Source of the DNA: Chlamydiales bacterium | GTDB lineage: Bacteria; Chlamydiota; Chlamydiia; Chlamydiales; JAAKFR01 | NCBI GenBank assembly: GCA_022601445.1 | Contig: JAJACP010000013.1 | Coordinates: 1 to 34,191, forward strand | Length of the DNA: 34,191 nt | Direction: 5' to 3' | Position numbers and translations under genes: made by a program | In this document: positions 1 through 7,313 of the stretch, piece by piece | How positions within the stretch are numbered: the first letter of the stretch is position 1 | How the letters are laid out: each line of letters starts with the position of its first letter | Notes under the pieces: model-generated | The model's input: only the letters and a program-made list of their open reading frames with translations | The model's database searches: none | Told to the model about the DNA's origin: nothing

Positions 1-1321
1 AGTAAAGTGAGCGTATCCTCGAAGATTAATGACTAAAAAAATCTTCAAAAACAAGGAGTACGCTCATGAAACAGGATCACATTTTTCCAGACTTCTCGAC
101 AAGTCTAGAAGCAATTTTAAAGCAAGGAGCTCAAAAGCTTCTTCAGCAAGCAATTGAAAACGAATTGACTGAGTATTTACAGCAGCATCAATCTCGGGGA
201 GCCGATAATCGAAAGATAGTCAGACGTAATGGTTATCTTCCTGAAAGATCTATCCAAACAGGCATAGGTTCGATTTCCATCAAGCAGCCCAGAGTGCGTG
301 GAGACAACTATTCGAGTGTCATTTTACCCAAGTATCTGCGGAGAGTTCCCAGTTTAGAAGCTTTAATACCGGCTCTTTACCTAAAAGGGGTTTCTACAGG
401 AAATATGGAAGAAGCTCTTGCCGCAATTTTAGGCAAAAATGCCTCGGGGCTTTCTCCTACGAATATTGTGAGACTCAAAGCAATGTGGGAACAAGAGTAC
501 GAAAAGTGGACAAAGCGTGACCTCAGCTACAAGCACTACGTTTATATCTGGGCTGATGGCATTTATTTTAATGTTCGCTTGTCAGAAGAGAGACCCTGTC
601 TTCTTGTATTAATCGGAGCCCGATTGGATGGGACCAAAGAACTGCTCGCTATTCATGATGGGATTCGAGAAAGCACTCTTTCCTGGAAAGAGGTGCTTTT
701 AGATCTGAAAGCTCGAGGGTTAACGACATCGCCTTGGCTTGCCATAGGGGATGGAGCTTTAGGTTTTTGGGCAGCGCTTGAAGAAGAGATGCCCAGCTGT
801 GGTCAGCAAAGATGCTGGGTGCACAAAACAGCCAATATCTTGGATAAGCTCCCCAAATCTGCTCAAGCAGGAGCCAAAACGCTCATCCACGAGATGTATA
901 TGTCACCCACCAAAGCAGAGGGCCTGAAGATATTTGACCGCTTTGTCAGTCTTTACGAGGCCAAGTATCCCAAAGCATGTAATTGCCTTACCAAGAGTAA
1001 AGAGCAGCTATTTACGTTTTATGATTTTCCAGCAGAGCACTGGCAACACATCCGGACAACCAACCCGATTGAATCCATGTTTGCCAGTATCAGACATCGA
1101 TCTCGGCAAACAAAAGGGTGTGGATCTCGAAAAGCTACCCTCTTTATGGTCTTCAAGCTATCCATGGAGGCTGAGAAAAAATGGAGACGTTTACGTGGCT
1201 CAGTCTTGATTTCCAAAGTGGTCAGTGGGGTGAAATTTAAAGATGGACAAGAGGTAGAACAAGCTGCGTAAAATCAACCTTCGAGGATCAGCTCATGAAC
1301 TCGGGACACAACTTTTGACAA
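1..1321 (+). mobile_element. IS256-family insertion sequence, left tip cut by the window edge
   Basis: This is a single transposase gene flanked by related ends. The sequence at 8-30 (TGAGC..ATCCTCGAAG.TTAAT) is the imperfect inverse of 1274-1297 (ATCAACCTTCGAGGAT..GCTCA). The right end continues as GGGACACAACTTTTGACA up to about 1318-1321. The matching outer part of the left end would lie before base 1, so neither the full terminal repeat nor a target-site duplication can be checked here. The right boundary abuts the 3' end of the minus-strand F-box/LRR gene. Confidence 0.85.
66..1271 (+). CDS. IS256-family (mutator-type) transposase
   Basis: This 401-residue protein has the expected length for an IS256/MULE-type DDE transposase. 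The acidic triad can be placed at the Asp in WADGIYF (about residue 164), the Asp in IGDGALGFW (about 228) and the Glu in NPIESMFASIR (about 336). The family's C-x2-H signature (CWVHKTANIL, about 250) and the terminal RH+S+QTKG box are also present. A good Shine-Dalgarno sequence (AAGGAG) precedes the ATG. The frame is intact and no catalytic residue is missing, so the element may still be able to move. It is the only gene in the element. Confidence 0.96.
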   Translation: MKQDHIFPDFSTSLEAILKQGAQKLLQQAIENELTEYLQQHQSRGADNRKIVRRNGYLPERSIQTGIGSISIKQPRVRGDNYSSVILPKYLRRVPSLEALIPALYLKGVSTGNMEEALAAILGKNASGLSPTNIVRLKAMWEQEYEKWTKRDLSYKHYVYIWADGIYFNVRLSEERPCLLVLIGARLDGTKELLAIHDGIRESTLSWKEVLLDLKARGLTTSPWLAIGDGALGFWAALEEEMPSCGQQRCWVHKTANILDKLPKSAQAGAKTLIHEMYMSPTKAEGLKIFDRFVSLYEAKYPKACNCLTKSKEQLFTFYDFPAEHWQHIRTTNPIESMFASIRHRSRQTKGCGSRKATLFMVFKLSMEAEKKWRRLRGSVLISKVVSGVKFKDGQEVEQAA

Positions 1322-1326
1322 TATCT

Positions 1327-2601
1327 CTACCCACGTCCAAGATTTAAATGAGCTAAATTAGGAAACTTGCTAAGAAAAGATCCAAGTTCGGCCAAATTAA
1401 AAGAATGATAACGGCCTATGGTTAGATTTACAAGTTTTGGCATAGTCATCGCTTCTTCTAATGACTGCGTAGAGTCATCTTGGCTGTATAAGTCACTTAC
1501 GTTTAGATGTTCTAAGTGTGGCAAAAACTGAAGAACACGCCTAAGATGGTGTAAGGACATTCTCTTTAGAGAAAGGTCCAAGCTACGTAGATTGGGACAA
1601 AAATTAGGAATCGAACCAATCAACCAAGTTTGTTGAGGTAATCTTCCATTGTCCTGCTGACCCGTAAGATTAAGCGCTTTAATTGTCCTACCATTTTTGC
1701 AGAGGTGGGAATAGAAATGGGCACGAGCGTTTCTTGCAGGACTCACGTAGGTGAATAGGCTTCCGTCTTGGGAAAGCTCATAAAAAAGACGAGAGACTTG
1801 TCTAAGCGCAGCACGATTCTTAAGTTTTGAAAAGACACTCAGCCAAACTTCGTCTGGATAAGAAGAAGAGAGCTTAATAGTACTCTGCTCAATGTGTATA
1901 TTGATCCGACCATCTGGGAGCAATCCGTCTCGGTATAAGATGTTAATGAATGCAGGTTCTGCTGGGTCTAGTTCGTTATTGTCCGCAATTAGCTCATAGC
2001 TGGTAATGGAGAGATCGGTGTAGCTTGAAAGACCGAGTCGGATAATAAGCGATTTAAGCTGTTCGGTATGCGCTGGGCTCATTCTGCTGTTTAGAGTAAT
2101 TAACAGGGAAGGCGTTACACATCGGAAAGAAACAGTTGTGATGGGCTCTGGGTGTTCAATATCGATAAGGATGCGGCCTGGCGGAAGAAGCCCTTCTGCA
2201 TAATATTTATGAATGCGTGGATCTAAATCTCTAGGACATCCACCCACAGAGCAGGTAAATGGTGTGATGGAGATATGTCGTTCTCCCGCTAGGTCGCACT
2301 CTTCTAAAAGTAATTTTATTGTAGTGGCGTCAAAGCTTTCAGCAAAGGTGGCGCTTGCATGCTGAAGATGGATGTGTGTGGTCGGCATTCTCAGGTGGTG
2401 ATAGACAAGCGCAGCAATCCCACCCAGCAAGAGTCCGCTGTAGGTCGTACAGATACCGGAAATGGCTCCCACGCAAGGAAAAAGCGCACATGATCCAATC
2501 ACTGTAAGAGCGATGGCGACTACAGCTGCAGTAATGAGTGCCGCATTAGTGCGACGAAAAGGGTAGCTTTCAACAGAAGTGTTTACGTTTAAAACATTCA
2601 C
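1327..2601 (-). CDS. Inc-like membrane protein with F-box and LRRs, probably cut short by the IS
   Basis: A 424-residue predicted host-interaction protein. Visible order: two adjacent hydrophobic segments (about 18-42 and 46-68, a bilobed hairpin as in chlamydial inclusion-membrane proteins); two copies of a roughly 58-residue module (about 92-149 and 180-238) sharing an ISIT stretch, a D/E-LDP and a GLLPxGRIxIxIE ending; an F-box-like segment (about 246-288; YPDEVWLSVFSKL, then VSRLFYEL and DGSLF); and leucine-rich repeats to the C-terminus. F-box proteins in eukaryotes recruit substrates to SCF ubiquitin ligases through Skp1, so a secreted ubiquitin-hijacking role is inferred. The last repeat ends abruptly after HLNLGRG, next to the IS right end, which suggests 3' truncation. 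The domain calls are by eye; the duplicated module is unknown to me. Confidence 0.8.
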   Translation of the reverse strand: MNVLNVNTSVESYPFRRTNAALITAAVVAIALTVIGSCALFPCVGAISGICTTYSGLLLGGIAALVYHHLRMPTTHIHLQHASATFAESFDATTIKLLLEECDLAGERHISITPFTCSVGGCPRDLDPRIHKYYAEGLLPPGRILIDIEHPEPITTVSFRCVTPSLLITLNSRMSPAHTEQLKSLIIRLGLSSYTDLSITSYELIADNNELDPAEPAFINILYRDGLLPDGRINIHIEQSTIKLSSSYPDEVWLSVFSKLKNRAALRQVSRLFYELSQDGSLFTYVSPARNARAHFYSHLCKNGRTIKALNLTGQQDNGRLPQQTWLIGSIPNFCPNLRSLDLSLKRMSLHHLRRVLQFLPHLEHLNVSDLYSQDDSTQSLEEAMTMPKLVNLTIGRYHSFNLAELGSFLSKFPNLAHLNLGRG

Positions 2602-2606
2602 ACGAC

Positions 2607-2618
2607 TAGTTTAAACTA
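2607..2618. promoter_or_regulatory. 12-bp perfect palindrome upstream of the F-box/LRR gene
   Basis: TAGTTTAAACTA is perfectly self-complementary and sits 6 bp upstream of the minus-strand ATG at 2601, in the 29-bp gap behind the iscA-like gene. It could be an operator or chance A/T-rich symmetry. I see no second copy in the window. Confidence 0.25.
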
Positions 2619-2630
2619 AACAGGGATAAA

Positions 2631-3197
2631 TTAATACCCTTGAGAGGTGCCACAGCCACAAGAAGATTTGACATTAGGGTTGGAGATCTTAAAGCCAGCT
2701 CCCTGAAGACCATCCACATAGTCAATGACACACCCAAGAAGACGCCCGACCATTCCTTTTTTGACATGAATCTCTAGCCCTTCTGACTCGTAAACAGCAT
2801 CCTCTTCGTCAGCTTTGTCTGAAAAGTCAAGAATATATTGGAAACCACCACAACCGCCAGCTGTATCTCCAAAGCGAAGAGCACACCCTTTTTTGCCCTC
2901 TTCTTCGGCAAAAAGACGAAACTTCTCAGCCGCGCGCGGCGTAAGCGTGATGGTGTCGACTGCGATTTCTTCTTCCAAAATAGCGTTGAGCTCATCAACA
3001 AGCTTTGTGACCGTATCGGGAGACATGCCGTGGCTGAGTACTCCAGCTTCTAAGGTTTCCCAGGTCGCTGCGCTACAACTGGTGCAGTGTAGCCCGGCAT
3101 TGGTCATGGTTTGAGCCAGACGTTGACTCTTTTGCGGATAATTCGAAAAAATATCGGCAATGGTCATCTCTTTTGTGATCGGCTCTTTGGTCTCCAT
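2631..3197 (-). CDS. A-type Fe-S carrier (IscA/ErpA/HesB) with N-terminal DUF1858-like domain
   Basis: The protein has 188 residues, where plain IscA/ErpA proteins have about 110. Residues 1-77 resemble the DUF1858 hybrid-cluster-associated redox domain: a MTIADIF start, then HCTSC and TLEAGVLSHGM. Residues about 80-188 are an A-type carrier domain with the three cluster-binding cysteines: one in GGCGGFQY and two in the terminal CGCG. These proteins pass Fe-S clusters to apo-enzymes in the cytosol. The gene follows the ferredoxin gene; its Shine-Dalgarno TAGGAGA overlaps the ferredoxin stop codon TAG, so translational coupling is likely. The N-terminal fusion is the unusual part. Family call is firm, in vivo client proteins unknown. 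Confidence 0.88.
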   Translation of the reverse strand: METKEPITKEMTIADIFSNYPQKSQRLAQTMTNAGLHCTSCSAATWETLEAGVLSHGMSPDTVTKLVDELNAILEEEIAVDTITLTPRAAEKFRLFAEEEGKKGCALRFGDTAGGCGGFQYILDFSDKADEEDAVYESEGLEIHVKKGMVGRLLGCVIDYVDGLQGAGFKISNPNVKSSCGCGTSQGY

Positions 3198-3205
3198 AAT
3201 ATCTC

Positions 3206-3469
3206 CTAAAATGAAATTTTAACGCATCCACCCTTTAACTTACACTGACAGGCTAACCGCTCTGTCTCCATCTCGCCGAGAAAGTCCTCTTCCTCTTGGG
3301 TAAAACCAGAAAGATTTTCCATCCCTTCACTCACCTCAATGACGCAGGTACCACAGACGCCCTCAGTGCAGGCAAAAGGAACGCCAGCGTCCTCGCATAT
3401 CTCGGCAATCGGCTCACCGTCGGTGATCTCAAACTCTTCAGCTGTCTCTTCAAAGATTAATTTACCCAT
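3206..3469 (-). CDS. [2Fe-2S] ferredoxin, plant/adrenodoxin type
   Basis: An 87-residue acidic protein with the four [2Fe-2S] ligands in the typical arrangement: C-x5-C-x2-C in FACTEGVCGTC (about residues 34-42) and a distal Cys in RLACQC. It is a small electron carrier of the cytosol. From memory it corresponds to the ferredoxin just before flhA in Chlamydia trachomatis (CT059), although here flhA lies on the opposite strand across a tRNA gene. It is the first gene of a two-gene unit with the A-type Fe-S carrier, so a role in cluster assembly is plausible. The start is ATG; GGAG about 10 nt upstream may be its ribosome binding site. Confidence 0.92.
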   Translation of the reverse strand: MGKLIFEETAEEFEITDGEPIAEICEDAGVPFACTEGVCGTCVIEVSEGMENLSGFTQEEEDFLGEMETERLACQCKLKGGCVKISF

Positions 3470-3538
3470 GCAATAGAACTCCGTTTGAATAGGAGGGGAG
3501 TATGGAGGAGGGATGAATAAAATGCGATCAAAAAAATG

Positions 3539-3613
3539 TCGGAGTAGAGGGATTCGAACCCCCGACCTACTGCTCCCAAAGCAGCCGCGCTAACCAAGCT
3601 GCGCTATACTCCG
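3539..3613 (-). tRNA. tRNA-Pro (anticodon UGG)
   Basis: The minus strand folds as a full cloverleaf: 7-bp acceptor CGGAGTA/TACTCCG, D arm GCGC/GCGC, anticodon stem GCTGC/GCAGT with loop TTTGGGA (anticodon TGG, G37), T arm GGGGG-TTCGAAT-CCCTC, and discriminator A. No CCA is encoded. A run of six T follows within a few nucleotides and can act as a terminator. Confidence 0.96.
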
Positions 3614-3621
3614 AAAAAATG

Positions 3622-3651
3622 AGAATAGTGGAGGAGGGGATTTTCAATCAA
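3622..3651 (-). promoter_or_regulatory. Promoter of tRNA-Pro
   Basis: On the minus strand TTGATT (3651-3646), an 18-bp spacer and TATTCT (3627-3622) lie directly upstream of the tRNA 5' end at 3613, at the expected distance for a major-sigma promoter. Its -35 region overlaps that of the candidate flhB promoter on the other strand. Confidence 0.6.
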
Positions 3652-3670
3652 TCTCTGAATCGCCTATAAG
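3642..3670 (+). promoter_or_regulatory. Candidate flhB promoter giving a near-leaderless mRNA
   Basis: TTTCAA (3642-3647), a 17-bp spacer and TATAAG (3665-3670) are followed by only 8 nt before the flhB ATG at 3679. There is no Shine-Dalgarno sequence between. If used, transcription would start at or within a few nucleotides of the start codon. It is back-to-back with the tRNA-Pro promoter. Confidence 0.4.
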
Positions 3671-3678
3671 ACATAATT

Positions 3679-4353
3679 ATGGAGAAAACGGAAAAACCAT
3701 CTAAACAGAAACTGAAAAAAGCGCGACAGCGCGGGGATGTGGCCAAATCATCTTTTCTGGCAGGCGCGCTGGTTTTTGTGGGAGGAGTACTATTCATCGG
3801 TGGCTTGCACGCTCTTTTAGCCGAACGGTTTCAAAAGAGCATGCGCGCCGCATTTGTCCTTATAGGAGGGGCAGGGTTAGAAGGCGCTTTCAAGATGGTG
3901 TTGGATCCGCTCATCTATCCGGTTGCGGGTATTATGGTGGGAATTGTGGCGATTGCTATCGGAGCGCATCTGTTTCAAACGGGATGGATCTGGGCACCGG
4001 AGCGGATCCGGCCGAAATGGAGAAAAAAAGGGAGTGAGAGGCGGATTGTATTTCCTTTGCTCCAACTTTTCATCATCAGTGCCATCGGTTATCTAACCGT
4101 GCGCACTTGTATCGATCCTGACTTGCTGTTTGCATCGGTAGCTAAACAGAGCAGCGCACTTTTTCGAAAACTATTTGGATTGTGCTTGCAAATTGGGGCG
4201 GCGTTGCTCTTTTTAGGGCTTTGTGATTTGTTTTATCAAAAGTGGCGTTATGACAAGAAGATGCGAATGACACGCGAAGAGCTCAAACAAGAGAGGCGAG
4301 AGAACGAAGGAGACACGCAACTCAAAGGCGAAATGCGTAATCGAAGAGACTAG
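3679..4353 (+). CDS. flhB: FlhB/SctU-family export apparatus protein lacking the C-terminal cleavage domain
   Basis: A 224-residue membrane protein. The N-terminus EKTEKPSKQKLKKARQRGDVAKS is the signature start of FlhB/YscU/SctU export-switch proteins. Four hydrophobic segments follow (roughly 27-50, 78-102, 130-150, 170-192), then the charged linker ending EGDTQLKGEMRNRRD. Family members continue for about 130 more residues with the autocleaving NPTH loop that switches substrate class. That domain is absent here: the frame stops at the linker and no NPTH motif appears in the next 250 bp. It stands directly before flhA, so it belongs to the flagellar-type export set. Either it is a minimal functional form or a decayed gene. 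No Shine-Dalgarno sequence is seen; the ATG sits inside the palindrome CATAATTATG (3672-3681). Confidence 0.82.
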   Translation: MEKTEKPSKQKLKKARQRGDVAKSSFLAGALVFVGGVLFIGGLHALLAERFQKSMRAAFVLIGGAGLEGAFKMVLDPLIYPVAGIMVGIVAIAIGAHLFQTGWIWAPERIRPKWRKKGSERRIVFPLLQLFIISAIGYLTVRTCIDPDLLFASVAKQSSALFRKLFGLCLQIGAALLFLGLCDLFYQKWRYDKKMRMTREELKQERRENEGDTQLKGEMRNRRD

Positions 4354-4380
4354 AGTCATTGAAAAAGTCGGTCTTTGATC

Positions 4381-4490
4381 ATGCTTTTGGATGATTTCGT
4401 CCTATTTTTCCGATCTTTCGCTCGGCGTACCTCTTGCAGAAGCCCACGCTCAAGATCGAAAAACTAGAAGCAAAATCCCCAAAAGTGCTT
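4381..4490. repeat. Long imperfect inverted repeat (hairpin element) between flhB and flhA
   Basis: The left arm is about 4381-4422 and the right arm about 4446-4490. The right arm read in reverse complement follows the left through CTTTTGG, GATTT, CTTC/CCT, TTTTTCGATCTT and GAGCG-like blocks, with small indels. The whole would fold into a stem of about 40 bp with a loop of roughly 25 nt. It lies in the 251-bp gap after the shortened flhB and carries no gene I can support. It could be a dispersed chlamydial repeat (MITE/REP-like) or a terminator-like structure; there is no T-run directly after it. Confidence 0.6.
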
Positions 4491-4604
4491 ATTTTCCGGT
4501 TAACATTCTTTGAGTCTTCGATGGCGCAGAAAAAGCCCAAAGAAGCCTGTTTTCCAATAATCCCAATTGCATAAAAAAGAATACTCTTCTACACATCAAG
4601 GGTT

Positions 4605-6452
4605 ATGAGGGGATTCTTAGCACGCTTGCGTCATGCCTTTGGTCATGCCGATGCCGTTTTGGCATGCGGTGTGATCGGACTTGTCCTTTTATTAGTGATT
4701 CCTCTCCCTCCTTTTTTACTCGATGCGCTTCTCTGTTTAAGCATTGTCTTCTCTGTCATGGCACTACTTCTTACCATCTATGTGGAAAACGCTCTCGAGT
4801 TTAGCTCTTTTCCTTCGCTGCTACTCTTTTTGACGCTCTATAGGTTGGGGCTTAATATTGCCTCGACCCGGATGATTTTGACGCACGGTGAAGGGGGCGA
4901 TATCATCCGCACATTCGGCAGCTTTGTGACGCATGGTAACCTCACCGTTGGGGTCATTTTGTTTGCCCTTCTCACGCTGATCAATTTTATCGTGGTGACC
5001 AAAGGATCGGGACGCATTGCTGAGGTCGCCGCCCGCTTCACTCTTGAGGCGCTTCCAGGTAAGCAGCTGGCCATTGATGGTGAGCTTTCAAGTGGCCTGA
5101 TTTCACAAGAGGAGGCCAAAAAAGAGAGGGAAAAAGTCTCGCAAGAAGCGGAATTTTATGGGGCCATGGATGGCGCTTCCAAGTTTGTGCGAGGTGATGC
5201 GATTGCGGGATTGGTGATTACGTTTGTGAATATACTGGGCGGCTTGATTGTGGGGCTCACTCTACAAGGGCTCTCGTGGCAAAACTGTCTCTCTACTTTT
5301 ACAAGGTTGACTGTTGGCGATGGGCTGGTTTCTCAGATTCCAGCTCTTTTAATTTCAGTGGCTGCAGGAATCATGGTGACGCGGGCCTCTTCAGGGAGCG
5401 TAGGAAAAGCATTGACTAGGCAGGTCTTTCACCACCCAAAAGTTCTTTTCATCGTAGGTGTAACGGTTCTGGTATTGGGATTTGTTCCAGGCATGCCCTT
5501 TTTGGTCATGCTGCCGATCAGTGTGGTTTTTCTTTTCAGCGGGTATGTGCAACTTAAAGAGAAGGGAAAAAAAGACGAACCTGTGGAAAGGCCCTCTACC
5601 CTTTCACTGTTTGTGCATCCAATTGAAGTAGAGCTTGGCTATCAGGTGGTCTTACTTGCCGATCCCCTTCTTCAGCGGTTAGCTGATATCCGCAAACGGA
5701 TTGCCTCTCATCTGGGTGTCCGTGTTCCTCAGGTGCATATTACGGATAATGCAGAGCTGGCTGGAACGGCATGGAGAATTCGAATCAAAGGAATCACGGC
5801 GGCTTCAGGTCGAGGAGCTGAGCTTCCAGCACTGATCACGAGTCTAACAGAGGTGATTGAGGCAAGAGCGCATGAATTGCTCACGCGTCAAGATGTCGCT
5901 CAGATGATCCAAGATGTGAAGCGGATCGACTCGGCCGTTGTTGAAGAGCTCATCGGAAAAAAAATGAGTGTGGGTCAAGTGCTCAAAGTCTTACAAGCTT
6001 TGCTCGGAGAAAAAGTGCCCGTGCGGGATTTTGTCACGATTTTGGAGATTTTGGCTGACCACGCAAAAGGAGACGAGAGTGATCTTGAAGCGTTGACAGA
6101 GGCGGTAAGAAGGGGGCTCTCAAGAGGGATTTCAGAGGAGTTTTTTGGCAAAACAGGAATTGCACACGTGATTCTAATCGATCCGAAAGTAGAGCAGATT
6201 CTCGATGTCTCAAAAGGAAAAATCCGACCCTCCACAGTTGATAAACTGGCGCGCTCGCTTCTTCAGATGACTCAAGAGGCAGGCAAACGTGGGGTGAGTC
6301 CGGTTGTGGTTACCAAAGCTGAGGCGCGTGCTAAATTGAAAAAACTGATCGAGAAACAGTTTCCTGAACTTCCGGTTCTATCCTATAGGGAAGTAACAAA
6401 CGATGTAGAGTTTAGGAAGATTGGAACCGTATCAAACGAAGTGTTGATTTGA
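4605..6452 (+). CDS. flhA: FlhA, flagellar-type type III export gate protein
   Basis: A 615-residue FHIPEP-family protein. The N-terminal half (about 18-325) carries about eight hydrophobic segments; the conserved cytoplasmic-loop signature SSFPSLLLFLTLYRLGLNIASTR is at about 66-88, followed by the loop with GGDIIRTFG and later the SRGRIAEVAARFTL-like region. The C-terminal half is the soluble domain that forms the nonameric export ring and docks chaperone-substrate complexes. It is shorter than enteric FlhA (about 690) but close to chlamydial flagellar FlhA (CT060 by memory). Its stop codon overlaps the flhF start (TGATG), so the two genes are translationally coupled. It is distinct from the virulence SctV/CdsV paralogue expected elsewhere in the genome. 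Confidence 0.93.
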   Translation: MRGFLARLRHAFGHADAVLACGVIGLVLLLVIPLPPFLLDALLCLSIVFSVMALLLTIYVENALEFSSFPSLLLFLTLYRLGLNIASTRMILTHGEGGDIIRTFGSFVTHGNLTVGVILFALLTLINFIVVTKGSGRIAEVAARFTLEALPGKQLAIDGELSSGLISQEEAKKEREKVSQEAEFYGAMDGASKFVRGDAIAGLVITFVNILGGLIVGLTLQGLSWQNCLSTFTRLTVGDGLVSQIPALLISVAAGIMVTRASSGSVGKALTRQVFHHPKVLFIVGVTVLVLGFVPGMPFLVMLPISVVFLFSGYVQLKEKGKKDEPVERPSTLSLFVHPIEVELGYQVVLLADPLLQRLADIRKRIASHLGVRVPQVHITDNAELAGTAWRIRIKGITAASGRGAELPALITSLTEVIEARAHELLTRQDVAQMIQDVKRIDSAVVEELIGKKMSVGQVLKVLQALLGEKVPVRDFVTILEILADHAKGDESDLEALTEAVRRGLSRGISEEFFGKTGIAHVILIDPKVEQILDVSKGKIRPSTVDKLARSLLQMTQEAGKRGVSPVVVTKAEARAKLKKLIEKQFPELPVLSYREVTNDVEFRKIGTVSNEVLI

Positions 6453-7270
6453 TGGAAAGAAAAGGACATGTAGCAGAGATTAAACGGCGACTTCAAGAGC
6501 GAAAAGAGTCCTGCGACTCTTATTTAGCGCTCATCCGTTTTTTAGTCTCAAAAGGGGTCGCGCGCCCACTTGCTGAGAAAATTACCCTAGATTTTTCAGC
6601 TGAAAGCCGGGAGCTGAGCTCTCTTAAAGAAAGCCTGGTCAAGCAGATACGAACAGCTGGAGAGCTTATATTTCCCAATCAATTGGCTCTTGTTGGACCA
6701 ACAGGGGTGGGTAAGACAACGACTCTACTAAAGCTCGCTGATTACTATTTAAAGCAAGGGAAACGCATTGCGATTGTAGCTCTTGATCAAGAAAAAGGGG
6801 GAGCCTACAACCAGCTAGAAAAATATGCGACAAAGTGGGAAATTCCCTTATACGAGTCTATAGAGGAGGCCGAAGGAGATCTGGTTTTAATCGATACAAG
6901 TGGATGTAACTTTTACCAACCCAATCAGATAGATTCTATCGGAGAGCAGCTTGCTGCGTGTGGTGAAGTGGAGGTTTTACTCACGTTAAGTGCAGCTACA
7001 AAAGATGTCGATCTCTATGGAGCCATTCATCAGTTTTCCCCTCTTTGTCCGTCGAGTTTGGCTTTCACTAAACTCGATGAAACGCTTGCAAGCGGCGTAT
7101 TGATTAATGTTTCGGCTAAAACAGATTTTCCGATTCGCTACATTGCCTATGGATATCCTCTCCCTGGTGAAATTCAATTAGCTGATCCTTATGAGATTAC
7201 GCATAAAATTCTCACGGATTTCAACCAAGATGAGTTTAATCAACTAAGGCAATTAACATTGTGTGAATAA
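6452..7270 (+). CDS. flhF: FlhF-like SRP-type GTPase
   Basis: A 272-residue cytosolic GTPase of the SRP/FtsY/FlhF family. Motifs: G1 [10 protein letters not shown] (about residues 82-91), the ALDQEKGGA region in the position of the insertion box, G3 DTSG (about 148), and G4 TKLDE (about 206). FlhF proteins in other bacteria place or assemble the flagellar base. Its N-terminal part (about 75 residues) is short compared with typical FlhF, whose B domain is longer. Start: ATG at 6452, overlapping the flhA stop by one base; an in-frame TTG three bases earlier (6449) is also possible. The position between flhA and fliA supports FlhF over FtsY. Confidence 0.85.
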   Translation: MERKGHVAEIKRRLQERKESCDSYLALIRFLVSKGVARPLAEKITLDFSAESRELSSLKESLVKQIRTAGELIFPNQLALVGPTGVGKTTTLLKLADYYLKQGKRIAIVALDQEKGGAYNQLEKYATKWEIPLYESIEEAEGDLVLIDTSGCNFYQPNQIDSIGEQLAACGEVEVLLTLSAATKDVDLYGAIHQFSPLCPSSLAFTKLDETLASGVLINVSAKTDFPIRYIAYGYPLPGEIQLADPYEITHKILTDFNQDEFNQLRQLTLCE

Positions 7271-7313
7271 AAGAAATAAATTAAAATAAAGTTATTATAG
7301 TAATTAACTAGGT

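Noticed and set aside
4490-4604. Remnant of the FlhB C-terminal domain after the hairpin
   Set aside because: Translation of this stretch gives no NPTH or other FlhB C-terminal motif.
7274-7313. Sigma-28 promoter before fliA (TAAAGTTA)
   Set aside because: The -35-like match is not followed by anything like GCCGATAA at the right spacing, and the region is simply A/T-rich.
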